Source: Oscheius dolichura
Taxonomy: Eukaryota; Nematoda; Chromadorea; Rhabditida; Rhabditidae
DNA: 64,000 nt
NCBI GenBank assembly: GCA_932521035.1
Contig: OW051495.1
Coordinates: 12,338,001-12,402,000 of the forward strand
Direction of reading: 5' to 3'
Shown here: piece after piece, positions 11,901-23,600 of the stretch
Position numbering within the stretch: position 1 is the stretch's first letter
Layout: every line of letters starts with the position of its first letter
The notes under the pieces: generated by a model
Database searches by the model: none
The model's input: the letters and a program-made list of their open reading frames with translations, nothing else
What the model was told of the DNA's origin: nothing
Position numbers and translations under genes: made by a program

Positions 11901-14900
11901 TAGTCGGCCAAAGATTTGTTGTCGTAGATCTGCTGGAAGCCGAATTGAAGCGCAGCAACCGGGAGACAGTGATTATTGGAGAGGAGAGCCAGCTGCTGTT
12001 CCGAGATCTGGTTAGCCAGTTGTGGCGGGGTGATGATATCTGCTCGTTTGACAATCTCCCTGAAGCGGCGGATAGTAAGGTTCGGATTTTCGTCTCCAAG
12101 TTTGACGTCTTCTGGTTTGGCTCTATGGCCCAAAATGTCATCAATACTGCCAATGAAACATTCCAAAACAGCGATTGCCTCTTCTTGCTGCACTGCAAAT
12201 CCTCTGGAGCCAGCTTCTGAAGTATTCTGCTGGAGCATTTTGACGATTCGGGCCATATCGTGCTTCTTCCGAATTCTTGTAGCGAATAACGAGCGAGAGT
12301 GGAGGAAATATTCTGTCGAGTTGTACACCCTTTCCATACATAATTGTATAAGTTCATCCGGGCAGTCATCTGAATATATGACGTTCTCCAAGAGCCAGTT
12401 GACCACTTTCAGCCGAATTCCAAGTTTTCCTTCGACCATTTTGCCGTCCTTGTCCTTTTCAGGGGCTGGCTGTTGCTGCAACGCTTCTCGGATCTTCCAC
12501 TGCTCAATTATTCCCTTATAATAACAAGCTTCAGCTTCGAAATCCGGGAAATCTTTAGTCACCTGGTCCAAGATATTGCCTGCTTCAGTCGTATTCCCAA
12601 GTTGGAGATATATTAAAGTGATTGACATCAAGGGCTGTGGGCAGTTGATCCATTTCAGACTCTTTGAATAATCCGGGAAGAGGGAGTTCGTCTCGGGAAG
12701 AGGATGCGCCGCGAGGAAACCTTTCACCGAACCGATGATGTGATCCTTCAACACGTCGTTCTTGTTCTTCTCACATTGTTTGATCTCTTCGGCCTTGGAG
12801 TCCAACCAAGCTGCCCATTCATCCAGTAGAGCAAAGTAAATGACTTGGGTTATTGTCAGATCCTCTGAAGCAGAGTGGACAGACTCCATAACCACGCTGC
12901 AGTGATCCTTGAACAGTTTCAGAGCGGTCTCCTCCACAGCGATGTGATAATCATAGAATTGCTTCAAGGATCGCAGCCGATGAACTTCAGCATTGTCACG
13001 GAACTGTTTCAGCTGGAAAATGTTATTCGCTCCGTTGTCTTCTTCTTGAACCAGGCAGATAATTTGCCCAGATCCCGGCTGTCCACATCTGGCGGCTCTT
13101 CCATAGGCTTGATTTTCGATTCGACTGTTTTCTGGCAAGAAGGAGACAATAACGTGTAGGCCACCGTAGTCAGCAAGCTCCTGAGAAAGAGAGATGTCCG
13201 TCCCGCGGCCGGCCAAGTTCGTGGAAATGATAATCCGACAACATGGTAGGTCTCCTTCCGTAGCGAAGTCGACTTCATCGAATTCTCTCGTGTAGACTGT
13301 CACCTTCTCAAAAGCTTCCTTCATTTCTTCCGAAGGGGATGAAATCCTGTGATACAGTTTCTGGAACTCCCTGTGCAGGTCCTCCACTTTGGCGATTGAC
13401 TGGCAAATAACGAGGACTGATCTCTTCGCAATGACTTGATCACAAACTTCGTCGAAAATGTCCTTTACCCAGGTTTCTTGCGTATTCGATAGGACAGGAG
13501 CATTCTCGTTGAATTTTTTTGGTTTCCAAGTTGGAATTTTTAGCATATCGGCGTTGTACAGCTCAACAAGACTCTTACTCTCCTCCACAGAGCCGAGCGT
13601 TCCACTGAACCCGTTGAGACGCTTGTACTCCTTCAAATAGGAGACATTGGAGATGAAGACAGCCTTCAGACTGATGGGAGTCAGTCGGCAGCCATGTTTC
13701 AGCTGTAGAAACTGGTGAAGTCCCTCGCTCCACTGGGAAGTGCTCAAATCCGTGCCGGTTCCCTTGTCGATGATAGTAATCACTGGATGGAGGTCGGAGA
13801 CTCTTCCTGTACGGTCCAAATCCACCACGTATTCATCGTTGTGCTTCAGGAAGAGTCCCTGCTTCGCGTTTTTGATAAACTCATCCAAATGAGTGATGAC
13901 AAACTGCTTCAGATAGCGGGGAATTCCAATTTCCTGCCGTCGATTTTTGACAATTTCCAGCATGGCAAAGATTCGGCCGGCTAGGGTACGGCCACAGTCG
14001 GATGTCAGCTCTTTTGCTAGCGATTCGTAGTCCTGAAAATTATTGAAATCAGGTGAGAGTTTCCTTTTTAAAGGGTTCGTTCGAATTGATACTTTTTATA
14101 AAATAGTAGGTTAAAAACTTTGGTGGCCAAATAACAGTAATTCTAAAGGAGTGAACATTCTTTTCGTGGTGGGATCTGGGAAATCTTAAAAATGTAAAGA
14201 ATGTTAGACTGAAAACCACTGCCTTGACGACTCACCCAATTTTCTCGAAGAACTCCTTCCGAATCGATGACATTCTGCGTAACCAAAATCCTCCAGGCCT
14301 TTCCAACAGAGACGAGATCTTTTGTATTAAACAGTAACTTCTTCAGGTCTTCCTTGGTCACCAGTCCACACATGTCTCCAAGAATCTTCTGTCGAAGACA
14401 TTCTGACGAGTAGCCTGCATCTGTTTCGTTGATCGGAGGCGTGTTGACCAGTTTATGAAGGTAGATAAAGAACGAGTCGAGCAATTCCAGGCCAGGAACG
14501 TTGTGTGACAGATAGAGCATGTTGCTTCCATTGTCCAGGAGCATACTGTCCACTTCATCCACAATAACATTGCAGCGAATACGGGTTCCGAGAATATTCT
14601 TCTTGTAGAACGTCTGAAGCAGGTAATCCCTCTCGAAGCGGGCTATGTCGCCATAGACTACAGCGCATTTGTAGGCCAGCTTTCTTTTCTCCACGTCCTC
14701 GTCACAGTTGTGTCCTACTTCGATTCGGAAAGCTTCATAAAGTTTTCTCATGCTTTCCGCGTCTCTTTGAGCCAGAACAGAAGAACTTGTAATGATATCT
14801 ACCGTATCGTCTGGATCAATCAGAATTCGAAGAATCGCCAGGCAGGAAATAATGAAAGACTTTCCTTCTCCTGTATTTACCTGGGAGAGAAGGTTCTTCC

Positions 14901-17900
14901 CACTTTTAGCTGCTGACAAAATGGCGATTTTTTGAGTGTCTCGCAGCCGTTTTCCATAGATTTTGAACAATTTGTGATCAATTATTTGCAGCTTTTCTCC
15001 ATAGAGGTCCTCAGAAATCCGATCGGCTAGGATGTCCTCAATCTTCTCCATCTCTTTTTGGCGGATTTTCTTAGCCTCAGGAGCATCCTGTGGATTAATG
15101 GACAGCTGAATGAGATCTCTCAAAGTTCGGTCATCTTTGGGCAGAACTGCTGCAGCGGCTCTAGAATCTTCCTCAGACATTGATCTCGTGACACGTTTCA
15201 TAATGACGTCCTGTTGCATCTCATTCACAATGAGGTAGACATTCTCCGTTTTGACACAGCTGCCTTCTTCGAAAATTCCCTCCATTTCTTTTGTATCCAT
15301 TTCCAGGCATTTTTCGCTGATGCAGTGGAGAAAATGAGACAGGGTCTTTTCGTAGTCGTCATTGAATGCCACCTCGTTGTTCGTAATCAAAAATGCCAAC
15401 TTGGAAATGACCTTCTCGAGGATGACACATCTTTTGTTGCTCTTCATCTTCTCAATAATCCTCTCCAGCCGTTGTCCCTCCTCTTTTCCCATCGTATCCA
15501 ATAGAACAATATAATAACCCACAGTTCCGTAGGCCTTCAATAGCGGAGCGTAGGAGTTCCATTTCTGGCAGCTGGCAATGTTCACCCATTCTTTCAGTTC
15601 CAACTTCTCCAACTGAGCCACTCTGTCTTCCGCATGGGCCAGCATGTTAACCAGGCTGGTGAGAATCTCATCCGTGATCGGCATTTCGTGCAGTTTTGAG
15701 CCAAACAGAGCCTTCAGACGAGAATCCTTGATATCGAAGAGTTTCCTGACTAGGGGATCCAATTTTGGAGCGGTTCCTTTCATCACACCCAGAACACGTA
15801 GAGCCAAGAATATGTCCAGCAAATGACCGTCTTTTGTAAGAATTCTATTACATAGATCTTTCAGGGGCACATTGAAGGTCCTGGTGGTCTCGATTAGAGT
15901 ATTCACAGAGAATTGGAGATCCACAATACTCATAGAATTACCACGAAGTTTAAAAAGGCGTTGGAAGAACCGGGGCAGCATTTCGCTTCCAGTCGCGACG
16001 ATAGCAGCTTCAGTCCACTCGCAAACCTTCGGTTCAAACGTTTCCGGGAAGTAGGGAGCCAGTTTCAGGGAGCCACTGCTTTGAGGTAGAGAAATATTCA
16101 ACCGGACGGTGTCCATAACTGCTCGCAGCTTTCTTAACGGTTCATTCACCCCAATGGTCTTCAATTTTCCATCTTTGATAGTCAGTCTCCGAATTTCAGA
16201 GCACTCAGGATTCAGACTTTCCAGCTGGCGCATCTTACAGTATCCACTCTCTCCGAACATTTGAATATTGACCTTTTCCCGATCGGCAACCATCTGTCTG
16301 TAGGCACGGCAGCGAATTCCATTCGTCTGCATGAAGTACTGCATCTCGGAGTTGATTATTGGCAGCTCAACTAGATCAGCAGCCCATTGGACGAGATCGG
16401 AGACAGTATTCATCGTCGCTTCCTTCGAGGGATCGTACCAGTCGTTGGGAACAGTAATTCTCTTTTCGAAGGGCAAATAGTAACGGAATAGCTGGACGTT
16501 GTAGTTGAGAATCTGCTCGGAGAGATAGAACATATGGACGAGACTTTGAGGAGAGCTTCCCGGTGGTTTCAGGGCATTTGTGATGGAACCTTTGTCGATA
16601 CAAAATCGCTGGGCTAGCATCCGATCAGCCTTGAGGATAGCCACAAGCTTGGAGAAAACATTTTCCGTGGTTTTTTCGTCCTTGAACTCCTTGGCGATGG
16701 TCTTGAAGGCTTCGCTAACGTCTTTGCCTTTTAAAATGTTGATATTACTGAACCAGCCAGACTTCTCCTTCTCGGCAAAAACTTCAGTTTCATGTGCTTC
16801 CGTTCCAGTTTCAGGTTCTGACTCATTAGAGGATTCATCCTGCTCCTTTGCTTCAGTAGAGACGGCTTCTATTGGAAGATTTTTGGACGCTTCTTTAGCT
16901 AACTTCTTGGCTGCTTTGCGCTTCTTTTTCTCCTCCTCCTTTACCCTCTTTTCCTCCGCTTTCCTCGCTTTTTCTTCAGCCTCTTTCCGCTCCTTTTCAA
17001 TCTTCTCAGCCAGTGCTTTCTTTTCCTTTTCAGTTAAAAACGACTGCAGGTAGCTTTCAACGGCGGGAATGTCAGCCCAGTTGAAGGATTCCCGGAAGAA
17101 TGGCTTGAATAGCTTTTCCCTTGCCTTCAGGAAGGCATTGACGTTGTAGAGAGCCATCAACAGAGCAGTTGAAGGTAAACTATTATCCCGTAATTGTTTG
17201 AACAGTGGTTGAATGAGTCCAGTCTTGTAGCTGTCCGAATTAACTTCCATCCAAAAAGCGTCCAGGTGAGTGGTGACCACGTCCGACAGTTCTTTGTCCT
17301 TCAGGTCTATGTCTATTGAGCCGGTAGCATCCAATTTGAGCATCATTTCCAGACCTGACAGTTCCTTCTTAGCAGCGAACTTGATCTTCACCTGGTCGGC
17401 GAAAGATTCCACATCTCGAAGCGACATTCCATTGGAGAGTGTCCAGCGGCCGTCGGAGAAGTTGCTTCTGTACTCTTCATCACAAAGAATACCCCGTAGA
17501 CGAGTTAGTTCCGGTTCCAATTGGTTCACATCCAAAGAAACACTGAATATTCTCTTCCAAAGGTCGATAAGATCCACCAGAGTAAGTTCGTCCAGGTTGT
17601 TTACAGCCTTCTTGATTTCCTCTATAACCACTTCCGGCTTGACTATTGATCGTCGAAGATTCTTCTCATGCTCCTGACTGTCTTCTACCAGCGTTCTTAT
17701 AACAGAAATCTCCTCCTGGACCTGTTCCTCTTCTTCTTCTTCTTCATCTTCGTCGGCGTCGAACTCCTTGAAATCGGCAGCGTCTCCAATATCCAGCTCG
17801 TCTCCCTCACAAACTTCGGCAAACTCTTCCAGTAACGTTTCAATGGAAATGGTCTGCTTGCTAACAGCTTGTGACTTGGATCGTCTCTCGCTGGATGTCT

Positions 17901-20288
17901 TCTTTTCCGTGACTTTTGTATGGCTTATTGATGGAACTCCTTCAGTTGAGAATGTCGTAAAGCAGTCGGAATAGTCTTTTGCGTGTTTCCTATATCCATT
18001 CAGAGCATTATATGATGACTGACTGTATTCCTGTTTGATTTCCAGGCGATTCTTCCCCGATTCTCCATGGAAGTAGCGAGCCTCCCGCTTACTAAAGGAC
18101 CAGCTTCCCGAAGAGCGATCAGTCACAGCCATATGGTTGCCGTGTTCTCCCGGATTTCCAGGGAGTCCCGGCTTGCCTTCCTTTCCATCTTTTCCCTTCT
18201 TCATCTCTAGTCCAATGTCTTTCAGCTCTGCTCCTGTCTTCAACGATCTGGCTTTGAAATCTCCAGCATTGCCGCCTTCCCCGCTCACGCCGTTCTGTCC
18301 TCCAGAGCCGCCCATCGATCCATCGGTCCCTTTGATGAAAAACAGAATGTCGTAGGAATTATAAACCCATCCACAGTCGCCAGCAAAGGAGAAGATCATC
18401 TCACGCCCGTCTTCGTGAGTATAGGTCCTGTAGATCCATTCTTCATAGCTTTTGTAGACCGACTCTCCGAAGTCCTTTGTCCAACCACTTCCTGGATCGT
18501 AATCAGCAAAACTGGACCATCTATCACGATAAAGACTACTGTAGTTTAAGATAGTCTTCAGGAAGGAATCCTTCGTTATTTTAATTCCATTCGATCCATC
18601 AGCACCAGCTCCTCCATTCTGCGCTCCTTCTCCAGATCCGCCATTCAGTTTTATCGTCAATTTCTCAGGTCTCTTTAGTTGGTTGGTCAGAATAACGACA
18701 TTTCCACTGGATTCACCGGCTCGTCCATCCGTACCGTCTTCTCCATCTCGACCGCTGTATCTTCCCCTTGATGCTGTTCCTCGGACTTCAATAGAGTAAC
18801 CAATGCCTGAAAAGGGATAACTAATAAGGTTAAACACTACAGTAATCCCACCTGAGACATCAATTGTGCTCCTCTTCCAAACAGTCAACTTATCTGTTAC
18901 AATTGTCACGTTCATCCCATGCCATTCCCCATTTTCCAGGTCGCAATCAATTCCAACAAAGTACTTCGCATAGATGTTAATTTCCTTCACTGAAGACGTC
19001 TTCTTCTCCAATATTTCGTCCACAATATCGCCCAGGAAGAAGCCTTTTCCGACGATTTGAAGCCGTGTTTTACCATCAATCAGCCGAATTTCTGGATCGC
19101 TCAAGAACGGAGTCAGCAAATTCTCAAAATCATCAACTCTTGTAAGTTCCTTGGTTTCCACATCGTCCAGAAGCGACACAAATAAGGCGACGTGCTCCTT
19201 GGCGTGTTTCTTATCCTCCCAGGAAACGGCTTTCAATTCCTTCAGAACAGACGCCTTTCCCTTTTTGAAGAGCTTCTTCCAGTTCTTGAACTGAGGATGG
19301 CTCATATCTCCACAAGTGAACCAGTTGAAAATACAGCTGAGCAGTTCGCGTTCGACAGAATCATCGAAGAAATGAGGAACCAGAGTATTGATCAATTGAA
19401 GCCAGCTGGAGACCGCCTTCTTCCACAGTTTTTGAATCTGCTTGTCCGGATTTTCAACATCTTTGAGATTTTGGAGTTGCATTCGAAGGAGATCGCCTCT
19501 TCCCTTTTTCGGCCGTCTTTTGTCCGTGTCTTCTAGGTCAATCACTTTTTCCCACAGCTCTGAGGCAATATCCGGCTTCTCGTAATCTTCAAGGTATTCA
19601 TGAAAGTTCTTCTTCCGTTTGCAGCACACTTTAGTAATCAGTTCCGACATTTTATGTTGGACCTCTTCTGCCAATGCAGTGAAATACAGTTGCCGTACAG
19701 TTTTCTCAACCTGAAACAAGATTTGATCATTCAAACTATCACGCCCGCTGTTTACAAGCGTTAATCATATGTTAAACTTAACAAGCCAGATAAATGTATT
19801 ACCTGCGGATGTCGAGCAGCTTGAAATAGGATTGAGGCAGTATCTTCCCATGATATTCCATTTTTAATAAATTTTGCAACAACAATCTGATATTCTTCAA
19901 CTGCCAAAAGGCCAGGTGGCTCTGTAAATGTATTAGTATTCATGGAGCAAGAACAAATTATAAGTCAACCTTTGAAAATGCTATCCTTGTCGAGATATTC
20001 CAAGGCATCCTCAAATTCAAAACCAAAGCCAGCCGTTACTAATTTCATATGATTCTTGGCGTCTTCAAAAATGTCATTCTCTTCACCTTCTTCGAATCCT
20101 GAAAATATAAGATTCACTTTTATTTTTAACGTGACACCTACCAGATGAAGTTGACTGGTTGCTTGACCCAGCTGTGTTGTTAATTTCAGATTCGTTGTCA
20201 TTAAAACCTTCTGATTCTTCGCCTGAAATCTTTAGTTTTATTTTTGCACTGTATAGGACAAACTGTCTGATTCCTTCCTACCGGCCAT
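8948..20288 (-). CDS. Giant SecA-like ATPase motor protein (3,553 aa) with collagen-like region and C-terminal membrane segments
   Basis: Eleven exons in consistent phase: 20288-20282, 20222-20142, 20098-19970, 19921-19803, 19710-14236, 14032-11326, 11267-11151, 11107-10380, 10337-10224, 10175-9975 and 9931-8948. The motor is SecA-type: Walker A QVNTGEGKS (~residue 1720), Walker B VIVDEVDSMLL (~1830), an EGLHQFLQLKHG segment, NGFSGTLGS (~2080), STNLAGRGTDI (~2205) and QAYGRAARCGQPGSG (~2243). SecA normally drives bacterial or plastid preprotein export. Before the motor lie Gly-X-Y collagen-like stretches (~420-635), an acidic run (DADEDEEEEEEE) and a charged coiled coil (~1000-1055). Residues ~3066-3113 form two adjacent hydrophobic segments, so membrane association is likely. 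Many small introns and codon use like its neighbours argue against bacterial contamination. The substrate and true role are unknown. Confidence 0.9.
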
Positions 20289-20317
20289 GGCGCCGCTTCC
20301 TTCAAAAAGGATTAGAG

Positions 20318-20323
20318 CCTAAA
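20318..20323 (-). promoter_or_regulatory. Splice acceptor upstream of the SecA-like start
   Basis: Minus-strand ATTTTAG ends at 20319, about 30 bases before the ATG at 20288-20286. It is either a trans-splice acceptor of a downstream operon gene or the end of a 5' UTR intron. Confidence 0.4.
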
Positions 20324-20688
20324 ATAGCAATGTTTTTATATTTTATAAAAGACTAAATATTGTAAAAAACATGCATAAAGTGGAAAAGTTCCTTCAAAAT
20401 TGACTCACCTCCTAAAAACCGCCTTTGTGCTGTGTAGATCACCGTTTTGCCACCAAATTATCCAAAAAAAAAGAAATGAAAAGATTGAATAATGAAATAA
20501 AGGTAACAGTTGATAAGACATCATAATGCAAAGAAGAATATAAATTAACCGGTTTAATATGGAAGCATCGGTAAGCAATACTAAACACTGGGTATAAATG
20601 AGACTAAAGAGATTAGGGCAACATTTGGTGGTTATACATAATAGAGTCATGGTTTTACGTTGTCCGATCTCTTTAAAACTAAAACTAA
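20324..20688. other. Spacer between DUF4781-like and SecA-like genes
   Basis: About 370 bases of AT-rich DNA without a supported gene. No perfect AATAAA was found on the minus strand. The spacer is longer than the ~75-base one upstream, so the SecA-like gene could have its own promoter here or be the third gene of a loosely spaced operon. Confidence 0.5.
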
Positions 20689-23600
20689 TCAGTTTCGAGC
20701 TTGTGCATTTGGAGGGGCTGCAGCAGGCTCCGGTTTCGGAAAATGTGTAGCAACTGTCGGCTTGCCAACTTCTCTTCCAAGATGAGCATCATATGGACAC
20801 TTTAGCACTCCGAAATAACCCTTTCCATCACGGTAAACAGTCGACGTGTGCGAACCGTCTTGAGATATAAACTTATTCTTTTGATGACTGAAGAATCCTC
20901 GGATTCCATCCTTGAAGATGAAATTCTTTTCATCTGTAAAGTATTTAGTCTCCTGTTGATCATCAGGTATGTTCCAGCCATGCTTGTCTTGAAAATGTCC
21001 TTGCGAGTCTTTTCCATGTTTTCGGACATGATAATAAGCGGTTACTGCATCAGTCATTGTCAGGGATTCGGTTCGTGCAATATCGTTGATCCTCTGTAAC
21101 GGAATGATTAAGCATATCTCTTCCAAGATCTATAGTCCATTTCCAAGTGATATTTCAAATATTTTCGCGCTATTTTTTTCTGCTTGAACGGATGTTTTTC
21201 TTACAAAGAATGTTTTTCACGGCAACTTACGTTAATATCAGCTGCCAATGTAGCCATTTTGTCATTAAAAACTGCTGGATCCTGATGCGAAGTGAAGAAT
21301 GCTTCCCGTTTATACCAGACAGCAAATTTTGGCAAACGGCACTTAATTTACAATTTTCCCGCTTTTCAAACAAACTTACATTGCGAACATTAGTAATACT
21401 CCTATTACCAGGTACATTTTCATTCGGTGCCAGCTCTGCTCGTTTGATGTTTTCCCGCTGTAATAAAATGTTGGTTGCTGTTCTCCTACATGGTACTATT
21501 TTCAATTGAAATAGGCTAACAAGCTAACAAGTGCAAGATTTTTTCATATAAAATCAATCTTTGCTCTTTTTTTTGGAGAATTTTATGGAGTCCGTATCAG
21601 ATGGGGTCAGAAAAGCTTGCCATAGTTCCTTTGCCGTAATTTTGCGGCGGTATCAGAAATAAACAGACTATAAACACGGAAACCTCACAGATGATAGCTC
21701 GTTCCGATGGTTTATAAGATACAATAAGTTACCGCTTGAAAGTTGTCATCCGCAATTCTCTGCGCGTTCTCCAGTGTTTCTCCATTCTCTAGTGATTTAG
21801 CTATTTCCACCTCCCTCACTTTCTCATGAAATTGTGTCCATCTTTCCTGAGTGGGCTCAGGAATCTCAGACTGAAAACTGTAAGTGGTTTAGAGACAGAG
21901 AAAACCTACAAAATCTGCAAGTTCCAACTTTGCAATTTCTACCCAAGCAGCCAGTGTATGAGTAGAGATATCAATATTATTGTTACCATGAGCTGCTGCC
22001 ATTCTATTAGCGAGATCCAGCGTTCTTTCAGGAGCGTCACCGAGAACAGTCCTCATACGATAAGCTTCTGCCGGGGTTATTTCTGCAAGACGCCTCCTCA
22101 ATTCTTCGTCCGTCGTATGAGATTGGATAGTCTCTTTCACTTTTTGAATCTCAAGCCGTGTAATCATCTGGTAATCTCCAAGACAATCCTTGATATCTCT
22201 CATGTATGTATTCATTGCCTCCTGCCGATCTCCCTGATAGCCATCCGCTGTGCTGTCAGTGTAAGCCTTAGTAAGTTCCATCATGTTCTTCAGATCGTTT
22301 TTGCCTGTCTTTATTGAAATCCGATTCATCTGATCCAGGGCTCGCGGATGAACTTCCAACTGTGAATTAACCAAGAGGTCCATTGTCTGGCCATTGGCGA
22401 ATCGAATCTTGGATTTACTAAGCGAGACCATTGTGAAGACCATCTCTGCATCCATATAAGTCACAACTTTGATTATTCGGTTATTTTGATAAATCTCCCT
22501 ATCTCTCGGCTCTTCACGCATTGCGTCTTCTCGGAATTCGGTGTACTTTTCTCGAGCTCCCGCATCCTGAAATGGAAAACTTTTTGTACATGTAACGGGC
22601 AATCAACGAAAAATTCCATACTAGAAACTTGTCTAACAAGGGAAGGCCGAGAACTCGAAGTGCCCGCTTTGACTGATATTCTGTCAGGATGTAGCCCTAT
22701 GTGAACTACGTAAAAAACAAAAAAAAATTAGCTCCCCCCGCGCTGATTTGGAGGAGCTAGGTCGCCTTGAAAGCCCAAAAAAACCACGTTTTCGGCCTTT
22801 TTGCTCAATTTTTCGCTATTTTCGACAAAATTTCAACCAGGCTGTTATTAGTACCGTTACACTTATCCCGGTGAGAGGAGTTGATTGGTACCAATTTCAG
22901 GGGGTATCAAAGCGAAATAACGATTTTGGTGTGTTTGAAACTCCTGCCCGGTGGCTATTTCGCTCATTTCATGCGATTGTGCTAAATTATTGGACGCGAT
23001 AGGCTCTTTTTTGTACTCTGCTTATTAAGCACGTCTTTCGGCCTTGGGAGAAACATACAGGAGCCTTCTAGAATGTATGGATCAAAGAGAGAGTTATGAA
23101 GGCGAGAAAATCAGTAGTAATCTCAAGTTGTCGAGGTGGCCTAGCACCTCCAAATCAGCACGAGGGGAGCTTTTAACTTCTGTTGTTTTGTACAGCATTC
23201 ATATAGGGCTACATCCTGACAAAATATCAGCCAAATCGGGCACTTCGAGTTCCCCAGCCTTCCCTTGCAAGGAGTCTTTTCTAAGAAATTAAAATCACCT
23301 TCATCCATTTGCCCGTGTTATCCAAAAAGTCATTTTGATGCTCAAGAATTTTTCCTTCTAGCTCTTGAATTCTCGTCCTTCCTGCTTCAATTTCTCGTTC
23401 CGTTTGAGCTATGGCTGCAGGATCTCCTCCAGCCCTCCTCAAATCTGCTAACTTCTTCTCATTTTCAGCAACTTTATCGGTTTCTTTAGTCCGTTCTTTA
23501 GTATTCTTCTCAACACCCTTGAGATGTTCCGCTTGTATTTCATTCTGCACTTTTTTCAAAAGTTTGTCGGCAGTCCAAGGCGAAACCATGCAGCTGTAGA

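Noticed and set aside
14143-19734. A single 1,863-codon open frame as a complete gene
   Set aside because: Its ends run past splice sites. A GTGAGT donor at 14235 and a TTTCAG acceptor at 19711 join it to flanking exons that complete the SecA-like motor, so it is one exon of a larger gene.
8948-20288. Bacterial contamination or an endosymbiont insertion for the SecA-like gene
   Set aside because: Eleven exons with consistent short introns, no bacterial gene neighbours and base composition like adjacent nematode genes.
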